Part shown: in pieces, positions 33,313 through 45,962 of the stretch
How the letters are laid out: the number at the start of each line of letters is the position of its first letter
Position numbering within the stretch: position 1 is the first letter of the stretch
Source: Fragum whitleyi
Taxonomy: Eukaryota; Mollusca; Bivalvia; Cardiida; Cardiidae
Length of the DNA: 64,000 nucleotides
Assembly (NCBI GenBank): GCA_948146395.1
Contig: OX411551.1
Coordinates: 43,248,796-43,312,795, forward strand
Direction: 5' to 3'
Made by a program: the position numbers and the translations under genes
The notes under the pieces: generated by a model
What the model saw: the letters and a program-made list of their open reading frames with translations, nothing else
Told to the model about the DNA's origin: nothing
Databases searched by the model: none

Positions 33313-35298
33313 CAACTAAAAACATAACCATCATATCTTTATCCTTGTTTTCTATTTTATCTACTTCCTTATTAATAGCTTCAAACACATCTTTCACATC
33401 ATCTGCTTCACCTGATGAACTCTTCCCTCGCCCACTACAGAAAAGCAGATCCTCTACTGACATAGATTTAAACTCCAGTTTACCATTAATGTTTTCTCTA
33501 TTCTCTTTAGAACTTGTTTTAATTCTAACTGAATCAGCATCAAATGGTATCCTTCTTAAACCAGGCCTTTTCAGGTCATTAGTTGCTTTAGCTTTGATAG
33601 TCCCTGTCTCATTGTTTTCATCATCTTCAGCATGAATGTTCACTTTTCCACTGTCAAAAGTACTTTTTTCTTCAAGGTTTGTATCTCTATTTGTTCCAGA
33701 TTTTCCTAAACCCAATGCATTACTTTTCAAATTAACATGGTCTGTTTCTACATGATGAACTGCTATTTGTTCTGCATCATTGGAAGTTGTTTCAGTTTGC
33801 TCAGTTTTATTAGTGTCTTCATCAGACTTCTTATAATCACTTTCTTTATCATCACTAATGCAGGCTCTATGTTCAAATGCTTTGTTATCACCATTCATGA
33901 AAGAAGTTTCAAGTATCTCAGTTTCAGAGTTTCCTTCGTGATTCTCCATGCATTCACTGTCCTTCTCATCACTAATACTGACTTCATGTTCAGCCATGAT
34001 GTTATCAGGATCCTTGTATGATGCTTCAGGTAGTTCAGTATCATCATTGCCTTCATCAGTTTTCTGGTATCCACTATCCTTGTCATCACTGCTACTGCAT
34101 ATTTCTATACTACTGGAGCTTCTAATGGTACTAGCTTGACTACTACGTCTGCTTGACGCTACAGAGGTAGCACCTGATATCGAAGAATTATCATCTGATG
34201 CATCTGATCCTTCAATATCTGAAAATGGTATACGTCTGACAAGGGAACTCACATGTCTGCGACGTCTGAAATGTTTTGTTCTGTTGCTGAAATCAGCAGA
34301 TCTACTTCTGTGCAGATATTTGGAATGATCAGTTGTGAGATCACTTGTGAAGCTCCTACTTCTCTGTCTAGCATTATGGAATCTGTCATTTCTCTCCTTC
34401 TTCCTAAGGATGATGGGTGAACCATGTGCTACACTTGTTGTTTCTATAAAGTTGGAGCAACTGCATCTACCAGGATTGATGACATCTGACTGAACAGACA
34501 ATTGACTTGAATTATTACTTCTTGTTAATAAACCAAACCTAGGAAATGTCCTTAAATCTGGAGACCAACTATTTCTCCTTGATGCTGCTAGAAACTTACT
34601 GCTGTCATTTTCAGGAATATGTAAATCCCAGTAAGATGTGTTTAAATCAGTTCCAGTCAGAGATAATGCTCTTGACCTTTGACTTTTTGATGACATAGTA
34701 GGTGGCATAGTAGTCAATGCTTGACCATCACTGTATCTCCTTAAAGTTTTTCCTCTGATATTACTATTTCTAATAAACCTATTTCTTTCACAAGTCTGTC
34801 TAAAATATTTTATTACTAGATTTCTGCCATCTGTATTGGATATACTGTCAGCAAACTGGTATACAGAGAAGTCTTTAAATAAGCCAAATGTGTCAAATTT
34901 CTCAATACAAGTTGTGTAGGTAGATGGCTGTTTCCTGACTGATCTATGGTCATCTGTCACGCTCTGTTTTACTTTTGTAACATCAGGGTGTTCCAAAACA
35001 GTATCAAATACAACACTATCAACCAGAGACTCTGACAAAGAGTTCCTGTGTCTAACCTTCCATATTCTTGGACTCTCACTTGATACAATACTTTTATTAT
35101 ACTCATTGAAGAGATTTAACTGGGAATCACTTCCAGTATTGATATCAATTGGTGACAGATATTTCTTCCGTCTAAAAATATCTGAGAGCCCCAAGGATGA
35201 GCTTCTCCTACGCCTGAAGAAAGTGGGTGACACATTAATCTGGGGAGCAGACCTTCTCCTTAATTCCATGTCTAGCTTTTGCAAAGAACTCATTTTCT
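33313..35298 (-). CDS. Large exon (exon B) of an unrecognised Ser/Arg-rich protein
   Basis: This is the only long open frame in the window. It has 660 codons from the Met at 35293 to the donor GTTG|GTAAGTTTAC at 33312. The frame runs on briefly past the donor to a stop, which is intron read-through. An in-frame TAA lies 9 bases before the ATG, between it and a weak TTAAG acceptor at 35299-35300. Using that acceptor adds Glu-Lys and joins in phase with the first exon at 52426-52591. Numbered from this Met: clustered Arg/Ser motifs (RRRRSSSL 27-34, RRYS 185-188, RRNSWSP 239-245, RRSSQAS 382-388) look like basophilic kinase sites. RRIPF occurs twice (353-357, 580-584). Three 39-residue acidic repeats span 400-516. 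A likely helix covers 631-660. No signal peptide, membrane segment or catalytic motif is seen. Most of it is probably disordered. Family unknown. Confidence 0.85.
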
Positions 35299-35300
35299 CT

Positions 35301-36160
35301 TAACTTATTCCAAAAATAGCAAGAATATTTCTTAGCATTAATTAAACCCTCAAGGTCACATCAATTAATTGAACATTTTTCTAAAAAAAAATTTTAATCC
35401 TGTCCAAACTTCATAGATGTGTTTCTATGTCACAATCTTTTAAAAGAAATTACTTCCATACACTCCCATATTCAAATAATTCACAATATAAAATCCCTTC
35501 AATTATTTCAAACATAACACAATAAATGTTGGGAGAACACAGAGAAAAGTCCATGTACATTTCTAAAAACTGTTCATAAACAACAGAAGGTTGTTAAGCA
35601 ACAATTTATAAATGTCTACTATGGTATGTAGAAGGTTTATGAAAGATTTGACAGCCTCAGTCTCTAAAACAGGGTCAACCACAGAGGACTATTTATCATC
35701 AACACATTTACTTCATTACAATTGTCATTAAGCAACATGTTTACTTGACAAATACTGTAATAGGCCTGAATGCAGTTGAAGAATTTAAAGCAAGTTAAAT
35801 TCAATGTAAATAAAGATATTTTTTGTTTTCTTTGACATCAAAAATACTTTGACTTTCTGAGTCAATTTGTCAAACTTATTAATTGCCGTAAAAGTTCTGC
35901 AAAATAATAACTGAATAGACCATGAAGGGAGCCTTCAAACTTCTTGAAGTGTACTAAACAATTCATTATTTGTGCAATATGATTTAATTTGTTCTTTTTA
36001 AATATTGAATGATTGGAAACTTACCTAGAGTTAGAGAAAAAACCCACAAAATTCCTCGAATCTAATTATTTTCAATCAACAGAAACAAGACTTTTCTTTA
36101 TAAATAATTCAAGGGCAGCTAGTGAGGACAGTAGAGGGTTCTCTTATTTCAGGAAATACC
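35301..36160. other. Intron 1, 3' part
   Basis: AT-rich, no repeat in common with the rest. A strong minus-strand donor (CTAG|GTAAGTTTCC) near 36023 has no in-frame partner and could belong to an alternative non-coding first exon for transcripts starting translation in exon B. Confidence 0.3.
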
Positions 36161-36163
36161 ATA

Positions 36164-36397
36164 TGAGCCTGTGCTTGACATTTCCAACAATTTGAAATTT
36201 TCATGAGGTGCATACACTGAGCAGTGTAGACTGTAGTGACAAACAGTAAATATAAAGTTACCTGATGGTCTATGGATACTTTGAGATCTTATCTAAAGCA
36301 AAGTAAAGACTCTGGTCAGACTGTGCCGATACACAGGCTAGCTAGAATCTTTGCTTTGCCAAGATTTAATTTGTTGGAAACCTCACACACAGCCTCA
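36164..36397. mobile_element. TIR element family R with TA at both edges
   Basis: TGAGCCTGTGCTTGACATTT is inverted at the right as GAAACCTCACACACAGCCTCA, with TA on each side. The interior matches 22008-22253 and 51371-51608. Confidence 0.7.
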
Positions 36398-37105
36398 TAT
36401 AGATAAAGATATTGCTCATTCATAAAATGACAAGATGATACTACTAAGGTACAGCAAAAGTAAAGTGACAGTTTACAATATATTTTTGGCTCTTAATGGT
36501 CCAGCAGCCGGTCTAACTGACTGTAGGTGTCAAGACCTTGTTGAATACATTTGTCATCTGTGTATTGTCTTTGTTGTTTACTTAAATATTTTTATTTTTC
36601 ATTTTTTGCAGGGTTCGCGACCTTGAACAGAAAAAAAACTGAAAAAGCATAACAGATTGATTTTAGTGAGAATATGATGAAACAATGCCCTATGAATACT
36701 GCTTTTTAAACTTTGTTTAAATTCTAACTCTGTACTTTTTTCTTTATTTTATTGACATTTAATCATAAAAGATCAATAGATTGTCTGAATTATAAATCCT
36801 TTACATTGGTTTTATACTACATTCCACATTTTTACAGTGCCATTGTAAACTAATTTCTATATGCTTCCAGAGTTTCATCATTACTGGGTCAGGACCATTT
36901 AACACAAATCCAACTCTTGTCTTGCTAAATTAGAATTAAACTTTTAATCATTTTGCCATTTCATTGACATTTCAACAAGACTAGTCAAGTTTTTCTCACA
37001 ATAATTGGGGTGAAATCAAGCAGTAAATCATGAATATTCCAACCACAAGTAGATGCAAGTTTATCTTAGTCTATACTGTCTGTTATTTTACTATAGGCAT
37101 ATGGA

Positions 37106-37178
37106 GGGGTTAGTGAGAACTATTATAAGTACCTATTAATATATGGGTACTTACAATAGTATTGCACTGACCCTTTGA
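37106..37178. repeat. Diverged GGGTTAGTG hairpin
   Basis: GGGGTTAGTGAGAACTATTA and TAGTATTGCACTGACCCTTT, with TAAGTACCTATTA and ATGGGTACTTA as the inner pair. A closer relative is at 56184-56258. Confidence 0.6.
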
Positions 37179-37270
37179 TATACTGTGACACCCAAAGCTA
37201 TTATACAAGAGGCTTTTGCTGTGACAGTATCAGAGGAATTAAATTCTACCATTGGCTTGAACTCCATTTA

Positions 37271-37386
37271 AACCTTTGCTGTTTAATCCCTGCTTTTAAG
37301 TACCTGTGATTTAATGATTGAGAAAACATAGTAAAAAAAAGAAGAAATTGGACAGGCCCAAAATTTTGTAAAACAGGAAAGTGTTA
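37271..37386. mobile_element. Deletion derivative of MITE family B
   Basis: AACCTTTGCTGTTTAATCCC and TTTTGTAAAACAGGAAAGTG keep both ends, but the centre between the AGAAGAAATTG arm and GGACAGGCCC is lost, giving 116 bp. Confidence 0.6.
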
Positions 37387-37423
37387 GAGTGACACCATAT
37401 TCATGATAAGAATCATTATTTGA

Positions 37424-37471
37424 ATACAGCACCTTGCCTGACCACTATACAAGTCCTGTAGGAGTCCCACA
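37424..37471. repeat. 14-bp stem hairpin
   Basis: ATACAGCACCTTG...CAAGGTGCTGTAT with about 25 nt between. A single copy in this window. Confidence 0.5.
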
Positions 37472-37660
37472 AGGTGCTGTATTACAAGTGTGGTTGTTAA
37501 GTGGTAAGTGGCAGCAATATAACTATTTTGGGAGAATTTTATGACCTTCAGCTTCATTCACCTTATGTAGGCGGCAATAAAAGTTTGTGACATGACCATC
37601 GTCGGTTACAGAGGTTGATGACCACACACGAAATACTTTTATTACTGTATAAGGAAACAA

Positions 37661-37880
37661 ACACCCCAGTGAAAATTGAAGTGAAATTTCAGTGAAATTT
37701 CACCAAATTTCAGTGAAATTTCAGTGAAATGTTAAAATATCACTGAATCTCAGCAAAATGACCAAATTTCAGTGAAATTTCAGTGAAATTTTGGCAAAAA
37801 TTTTTGAAATTTCAGTGAGATGTTTTTTCTTTATGAGGCTAGAATTTCAGTGAAATTTCAGTATTTTTTTTTTTTTTTAA
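37661..37880 (+). repeat. Degenerate CAGTGAAATTT array (family G), short copy
   Basis: Starts CCCCAGTGAAAATTGAAGTG and repeats variants of GTGAAATTTCAGTGAAATTT. The two arrays at the inner edges of the large inverted repeat start with the same CCCCAGTGAAAAT. The repeats are themselves partly palindromic. Confidence 0.65.
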
Positions 37881-38599
37881 CTTATGAAATTTCAGTGAAT
37901 ATGCCAAATTAAAAAATGTGTTTATAATAAAACTGAATCTTTATAGAAGCACTAAAAAAAGTAGGAACACAACAGATTCACAACATAATTGTAGCAAAAG
38001 ACATGTTTATTAAGATTGCCAGAAGCAGAAATATATAGCCTAAAATGAATATACTTTTGTGAACATTTTGGACTATTCCGGTCCTAAGCTTAAAGGAATG
38101 AACATGTTTAAAGAAATACATGATTTCTTCCCTCTTATGAAGCTTTATATTTCTCAAATTGCTTGAAAATGTCAATTAAAAAAAAAAGATACAGACAAAA
38201 ATAAATAACAAAAAACACACATATATATACTATAAATATTTTTTGTTAATATAACAAGTATGTTTTTTTCTTCATTTATGCAAGGAAATCTATCATACTT
38301 CAACCACAATATCTGTTACTTAAGCATAGATATATTTCACGACTATACTTATTATCTGTTAATGGCTGGGACAATTTCAAGTCAAAAGAATCTCTTAAAA
38401 GATATTACAGAATAACAAACGATATTATGTGATATGTAATGAACTATTTCTCATGCAATTAACCATTTTCATTTTTAGTTTGTCTATTAGTATTATTTTG
38501 TTAAATAGCAAATTTAAATGGTAAAATGAAAATTTTCTTATGCCGTGGAGTAAACAGAAATTTCCAGTCTATAATTTCTAGTCTTGATTAAGTCATGTG

Positions 38600-38805
38600 A
38601 TCGATAAGAACCAATGAAAATGTTACACAGCTAAACTTATCACGCGCCATGATGCAAACGACGGAGGTGAGATTGTGGGCTCAATTTGTGTATAATAAAA
38701 AAATTATCCGTAAGAGATGGCTACGTTATGCTATTGATATGCTGTTAATATCATAATCCAACCGAAAGACGGGTTACAAACCGGAACGTAAAGAAACACG
38801 TAAGT
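38600..38805 (+). promoter_or_regulatory. Possible promoter and first exon
   Basis: A CpG-richer, non-repeat stretch with AACCAATGA (CCAAT box) at 38609-38617 and two donor-like sites on the plus strand (CGGAG|GTGAGATT near 38665 and ACAC|GTAAGTTTT near 38799). ATGATGCAAACGACGGAG precedes the first donor. No downstream plus-strand exon was identified, so the direction is unsure. Confidence 0.25.
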
Positions 38806-38809
38806 TTTT

Positions 38810-40160
38810 TTAAGTGAAAATAAACAACTTTCGTTATCAACTTGACCTTGCTATTTCGGGGATTTGTGCAATATTTGGCCACAGTTTAAATTCTTATTCC
38901 GTAACGAAAAAAATCTAAAATAAATAAATTTGATTAAATGAATATTCTTTACTTGTCTTTTCAGCAATGATAAAATCCTCAACCAATGTCATTAAATCGT
39001 ATTTCAAAATGAAATTCTTCCCTTGGAATGATTATCAAAATGGTGGTCAGGAATTCTCGTAGAACAAACAGTCAACTGATTCTATTTTTAGATTACACGG
39101 AATTCCCACAGCTGTAAAGTATCTTACCCTTTGGATGTCCCGTGAAATAGAATAAATATTTTAAACCTCAAAATTGTTATTAACAAGTAAAGAGTGTTTA
39201 TAAATGGAGATGATATCAAGGTATTTATGACTTGTTAGTATTTTACTGGTCATTGGTAGTGATTTTGTGCCAGGAAAACATTCATCTGCACCATTGTTGT
39301 AGAAGAATTTTAATTAAAAAAATGATAGGAAAAGAAAGTGTAGAATGTCTTCTTCCCTCAGAATTAATTATTAACCTCCATAATATTTCTAAAATCACCT
39401 AAATATTATCCTAACATGACTTAAATAATTCGTAGCTGACAGGTAAAGTGTAATAGTAACCGGACAAGCCATTTTTCGGATATTGATAAAACAAAGAGAC
39501 AATTATTCCCTAAACCAAACAAATGCATTTATACTCGTCAGAATTTAGGATTAATACATTTAACTGAAATAGATTTGACAAATAATTTATGAATCACAAA
39601 AAAGAATATAGATTTTTTTTCACATTTTTGAAAAAAAATATCTTTCTTAGATTAAATTTGACAAAAATAACATCAAATATCAATTTAGCATTTTATTTGA
39701 GAAATGATAATCTCCCCTTTTGATAGTTTTATTAGAAAATGTATTTAGAAATTTGCTGATTGGGAGGCTTTCATATATAGTCTCTCAAAACTGAGTAAAA
39801 TTCAAAACAGATTTCTCTTATTAGTATCAATAAGAATAGATAGATAATATTCAGTGATATTTAATAATTAAGACTTGGTATTTTATTATTTTGAATAAAT
39901 ACAAAAAAAAATTATTTCAGATAAATGTCACTCAAGACATGTAGGCCTAACAGCATTACTGGTACCATGTATACATGCAAGATTGTCACTGTGAAAACAG
40001 ATATGTTCAAGTAATTTGTAAGTAGAATAAGATGACACTATATTCACTATTTTACTACATGTCCACACATAAAAAGATCAAGGGTGTAATGTTTTATGCT
40101 ATTTGTCCATCTTTCTGACCGTCTATGAAAACTTGATGCGCCAACAAAACATATTTCTAT
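38810..40160. other. AT-rich stretch before the inverted repeat
   Basis: No exon or shared repeat recognised. Whether the right arm's continuation beyond the window matches part of this stretch cannot be tested here. Confidence 0.3.
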
Positions 40161-40499
40161 AACCAGGACACTATTCAAGTAACAATGTTCAAAAATAATT
40201 GCATAAAAGTTTCTTTCACCATTCCATTCCACATATTTTGATGTCAAGGTCATCTTACTAAGTCAAATTTATCAAAACTAAAAATACTGTTTCAGGTCTT
40301 ATTACATGCCATCAGGGGTGGACACATGTTCATCTTCTATCTCTGTATGTCCATTTGTTAACACATCAATCATTCAATTGTAGACAAATTTCCATGGAAC
40401 TTTCACAAAATATTCAGCTTTACAGGTGGATAGATCTTAGTGAGGAGAAAGAATTGCAGTATCTAGGGACCCTAATTCTCGCTAGCTTCAGTGTATTGT

Positions 40500-40830
40500 A
40501 CCCCCGAAAAAATATGGGGGGGGTATTAGGAGTTAGCTTGTTGGTCGGTTAATCTGTATGTTCATCATTCATCCATCCATTTGTAGTTTTTATATGTCCA
40601 TTCAGTTTCTCAGCAACTAATGGGCAGATTTCCATTAAACTTTACAGATGTGATCAGTATCAGGTAGAGATGTGCAAGTGATATTTTGGTTATGATCCAT
40701 TCATTGACTTTTGTGTTTTGACAGAGTTATGGGATGATGGAAAATGGCTTTACATTATTGACAAGCACTTGTTTTGGGGTAATACGGTATTAGTCGACAG
40801 TCTAGTTTATCAAGCTTTTACAGTTGGGAT
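40500..40830 (-). mobile_element. Pearl-like family P element in the left arm
   Basis: Ends in CCCCCCATATTTTTTC on the minus strand and carries the ATCAC(T)TGCACATCTCTACC and CCATAACTCTGTCAAAAC blocks seen at 21065-21350. Its inverted partner is 63440-63750. Confidence 0.55.
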
Positions 40831-41471
40831 GGTCATACCCAACATGACTCTTAAAGATCGATTTCAATATGAAGTATTCACACTTACAACAGTCCTTTTA
40901 TCATTATATCATTAGACATTGAGCTTTGACCTTTGAGATTTAAGAAAAATTCGTTCAAATGGTAGTAGGCTTAAGAATAATTGTAATTGAAATCCATAAG
41001 TGCAAGCTATGATATATACTTGCCTCCACATTTTCAGTTTTCTTTTATATTGCAGATACAACTCAAAATATAAAAAAGGGATAAACCTTATAGTGTAACT
41101 GCTGAATATTTTGGAGTCTTGAGAAAAACATGAGTGAAGAAGATAACAACTGTAGCCTTGAAAAAACAACAACATTAAGTTAGATCTGGAACAAAATTAT
41201 GTTGTTGAAGGTAGGTAAGTGTATTGAAGTAAAATGCTTTCCAGTAGATCCTCAAAATTTCTTGATGGAGTATCTTATTAAATTTAAATGTCACACCACT
41301 AATATTATCATAATTGTAAACTCGCTGTTTTTAATCACTCTTCTTTTCATTCTATCTCCTGAGGTATAAGTGCTATTTACTTGAAACTTTATAGTTGAAT
41401 AGATCTTATTGAAGAGATGCACAGTGCACATTTTTTAAGAGACGCCAATCTTGCTTTATTTTACCCCACTA

Positions 41472-41859
41472 CAGGGATCAACACTAACACCAGTCCTCAG
41501 GCCCGAGACCTATGGATTTTAGGAAGGACTGGTAGCTATAACCAAGCTGCAGGTCCTTCAGGCCTGTTGTAAAGGGCACAACTAAGTATTTCAAATCTGT
41601 CAAGTTTTGAAAAATAACTGCCTTTCCATTACTAAAATTTGCATTACCATTTGGTAAACATTGTCGAAAAAGAAGGAATTGCTTGGCAAAAACAATTTCT
41701 TCTATTCCTACATTGTTTTCCTTGCAATTTGTTCCTTAAATTGCTGAAAATGAAACATGGTTTCCATGCAGGACCTGTTGTTATCAGGGAGGACCTGGAA
41801 TATTTAGGGCTAACAGGTCCTTAAAGCTGGTAGCAAAAAGTAGTTAGTGTGAAACCCTG
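41472..41859 (+). mobile_element. MITE family C inserted in the left arm only
   Basis: CAGGGATCAACACTAACACC and GTTAGTGTGAAACCCTG are the inverted ends. CCACTA flanks both sides (41466-41471, 41860-41865). The right arm at about 62760 has the continuous empty site (ATATATAGTGCTTAAGTGGG), so the insertion came after the arms were formed. Interior as in 12324-12695. Confidence 0.75.
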
Positions 41860-42311
41860 CCACTATATATATAACAAAGTAAAGTGGCTATACTGGAGTC
41901 ACCATGTCAGTCTGTTCATCCAACTGTCTGTCCCATGTTTTTTAAACAGGTATTACTTCTTTACTAGTAAAGCTTTTAACTCGATGCACTTACACAATTT
42001 GACTAGGATAAATGCAGTATAATAAGAATAACTTAGTTATTGCCACTTGGTCTTTTAAATTTTTTATCCCCCACCGTTTTTTGCAAAGGGGATATAGTAA
42101 TGGTCTCCACCCGTCATTTCGACATTCTCAGGGCTTTTTCCAGGTATTTTGGGAAAGGGCCCCTGTAGTCCGGCAGAAAAATGGCATATTTTACTCGAAC
42201 CTAGTAGTGTGGTATAAAGTTTTTCTTGGCTGATTCTTGTAGCCCAAGTCTTACTCATCAAGAATCTGCCTGATGACACCTTGTCATCATTGAGCATTTT
42301 GAGAAAATAGA

Positions 42312-45300
42312 TATGGCAGCCAGGACCCCTTTGAACGACTACATGTTACCACTTCACTTGTCTTTATGATAGGTTTTTAGGCATTTTTTAGCTTAGTTTT
42401 GACATAAAGATCATACTTTTAAGTACTGTAATGAAATGAACCCATAAAACGAAAGAGACAGTAACTATGGTAGACAACATTGCAGCCAAACAGTATAATT
42501 ACACAGCATTTAGAGAACAATAGAGTCTATTTGACAAACCAAACTTTAGAATTGGTTCAATTCAAGTAATGTCTCTTGATTATACCGGTAGCTGCAATCC
42601 CGTCTACTTAAAATTAGATGATAGCCCCACAACCACTTCTAAATTGACTTCTTAACTAGATAGCAGCCAGGAATGCAAAATTGAGTATAATACCATTTTG
42701 GTTAACTACAAATGTTACATGACCTTTATACCTTTTTCTTATAATTATTATTAATCTGCTAACTTGCCGTTTTCTGTTAAAGCAAACACTAGTATTTAAA
42801 TTGATAATCAAAATTGTGTTTATCAATTCAGATGGCTGCCAAACAGAACGGTTGATTGTTTGGCAACATTGAACTGTAATTAGGAGTTCACACAGTTTTT
42901 TCTCAATTCTTTTTAATATATCAAATCTTATTCTCTTTCCATCATTTTTTCATCAAATGGATTGTATCTGTCACTACATATGAGTCATTTTTCTAAGTTC
43001 GAGATGGCAGCCAGGAATGTGGACGACAGCATCTTTAACCCTATATGTATGCTGATTGTTTTCTTTAAATTTCCACTTGTTTTGCCCTTATATCTTGTAA
43101 TTTAATATGAAGTCATACCAAAAAATACATAATGTAAAAGTCCTTATTTAAGCTCAGAGAGGTCACTCTTCGACATTCCTTAGTGGTTATATGGCGACTC
43201 TTACTGGTCCACAGACTAAAAGAAAAAGAGACAATTTTGTTCTTAAAACTGGCTGTCATCTCAAAATTAGAATCTAATGATTTTCTCATTGACCATAATT
43301 TATAAGGATGGCGTAAAAAACTAAAAAAAAGATAAATGAGTCATAAAATTTAGATACAAATGTGAACGGATATCTACAAAAGCGTTTCTTACAAATAATT
43401 TATTTTGGCTGCCATCTTGAAATTTACCCTAAAATACCATGTGGACCAGAGATTAACCTCTTGGGTCTACTTAAGGTCAAAAGAATAATGCCATACCTTC
43501 TTTCTCAAAATTATTTCTAGAAGTGTGTGATGTCCCCTTTTGATCTAATAATTAAACATGTATTTGGATATAAGCTAATTCTGCATTTAAAACTAGCTGC
43601 TATCTCGCATTGAGAATGTTGTGATCTTAAAATAAGCACTTCATGATTGAAATGAATAATGAAATCCTAAATAGAGATGCATAGTCCACTAAAATTATAC
43701 AAAAGATGATAAGAAGCGTAGACAGTGTTTTTCAGTCATTTTTTCTTTTTAATTCTTTGGCGGACATCTCGAGACCGCTAGGAACAAGAAGTAAAACCCA
43801 AAATATCCAATAATGACATCTTGATGCTTACTAAGGTAGGTCAAATGATCATTTAAATCAATTGCCTTTCTGGCTGTCATTCCACGTTTACAATAATTAT
43901 TAACATTTCTTTATTGCCATTTAAAATTAAATGCTTGTCTGAGCTTGGCAGAAAAGTTAATGGCCAAAGAAATGTAAAGTTAGGGAAAGCTACAAAATCA
44001 GTTAAGCTTTTTTTTAAATTCGGTTTACTACCACTTTTATCAGTATTTCAGTATAACTGCGTGGCTTAGAGCACTGGTTGACACACGTTCATACGATATT
44101 TACCTTGGCCGGAGATCGAACCATGGTGCATATGGTTGAGAGTCAGACACTGTGCAATGGTCTATGTCTAAAAGATCAACTGCTGTGATAAACATTTTAT
44201 TCAAACTTTTCTTCTGTTCGGATGTGTCATTTTACTTAAATGGCTTGCACTGTAATTGGCATGATTAAAAGATTCCGAAAAATAGTCTGCATCTTTAAAT
44301 AGGAAGTTCTACATCGAAATTTAGAGCAAATACAATGTAAAAGACTGGAAATAAGCTAATACAAAAAAAAAAAACCTGTTTATATTCTTCATTCGTGGCT
44401 GCTACATGTATCTTGAATATTAAAGCAAAAGACATTTTTTTTTAAATTTGGTTTCATTTAGAGAAATACATTATTGTTCCCATTTCTGACTGTTATCTTG
44501 GGTATTCTATAAAGAGCTCAACTTGCTTAACACTATCCTTATAGCCATAATCAATTTGAGTTTGGTTTAAGGCTGTCGTTTTCTCAGCTATTTCGGCAGG
44601 GCATGTTAACAGCAAAACTGGCAAGTGAAATGTTTTTTTTTCTTATTTTATAGGTGGGAATCCACATTTCATTTCTCCTGGCTGACTTCCAATTTCAGAA
44701 AGTAATTCAAATTGGGGGCTGGTTTAATGAGCCTTTTTTTCTTCAAAAATATGGTTTCCAGGTAAAATTACTTGCGGACTAAATGTTTAAATTATTTATA
44801 GGTTGTAGTTGGTTTCAACGTGACTTTCAGAACCCCACTTGGCTACCATCTTGATTACAACTCTAAATTCATATTCAAATTTGAGCATAGTTTTTATCCA
44901 CTTCTTATTAGCTCAGAAAAGAAGAAAAGATTTGTTATGAAATGTGTAGATATCATGCTTATGTTGAGCTTTCATATTGTATGAAAGTCCTGGCTGCCAT
45001 CTTCATTTAAAAAAAAAACCTCAATTATTACAAGGTGTTTTCAGAGTTATTATTGATATATAATGCCTTGGCTAGATGAATCAATAAAGAAATCAGCTTA
45101 ACTGGCCTCAAAAAATCTTTCAGATTGACAATCTATTTTGAGCACAAATTTGCACTTATGCATTCCTGGCTGCCAAGTTCAATATCCGAAAAAATTCAAA
45201 TCAGATGACTAGATTTCTTTACCCGTTTTCAAAAAAAATGGTTTCAGCCTCTGAACAAAATGGTTGAAATAATTCTGAGGTTGAAGTCTGCCATAACATG

Positions 45301-45515
45301 GCTTTTTTCACTGTTTACTCACCCAGAAATCTATTTGGCTGCCATCTTGATAACAAGACAAAATTCAAATTTAAATTCATACATTTCCTTATTTTGTGAC
45401 CCCTAATTAGCATATTAGTGATCAGAATAAGTGAAAAAATAGGCTCAGAAAAATAAAAACAGCAAGTTAATGATCAGTTAGTATATTTTACAACTACCCT
45501 GGCTGCCATCTCCAA
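42312..45515. repeat. Degenerate array of about 170-bp units with a TGGCTGCCATCT motif
   Basis: The motif AGATGGCAGCCAGGAATG (variants at 42312, 42658, 43003) and its inverse TGGCTGCCATCTTGAAAT (43251, 43411, 43591, 44838, 44990, 45169, 45331, 45499) recur at spacings of roughly 150-190 or multiples. The orientation switches near 43200. Between motifs the sequence is strongly diverged. The array fills most of the 4.9 kb TIR element. Short frames in it are not genes. Confidence 0.65.
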
Positions 45516-45962
45516 ATTCTCAAAATGCTCAAGGATGACAAGATGTCATCAGTCAGATTCTTGATGTGCAATGTCTTAGCTACCAGAATCAATCAAGAAA
45601 AAAACTTTGTACCACACTACTAGGTCCAACTTAATTTCTGCCGGACTACTGGCCCCAAATTGGGAAAAAAATATCGACAAAACCCTTAAATTGGGAAGAA
45701 AAAAAAAACTTGTATAAATTGTAACATTTGCTTTATATAAATTGTAACATTTGCTTTAATAATCAAATTAGCTTATACACATCCCATGACACTCAAATCT
45801 TTAATGTACAGTTTCCTTTTTTTGCTCTGATTTCATCACACAGTCATCCAACTTTGAACTGGGTGGGTCACCAAGATCTATAACAATAATCATTAAGTTT
45901 TGTATGGTGTTCTAGGTGAGAGAACTTCAAATAGGTGTACATATATTCAAGTGACTGAATCC

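Noticed and set aside
36023..36059. Strong minus-strand donor CTAG|GTAAGTTTCC with a possible 37-bp exon
   Set aside because: It does not fit the phase between exons A and B. It would only work as a non-coding first exon, for which there is no evidence.
40718..40915. 65-residue frame found in both arms (also 63325-63522), possible conserved gene
   Set aside because: The conservation comes from the recent inverted duplication. The sequence is a pearl-like element and its flank, and the frame has no independent support.
44055..44155. Possible SINE head (GGTTCGATCTCCGGCC on the minus strand)
   Set aside because: Only a box B-like match. No box A at the right distance and no body shared with the other SINEs.
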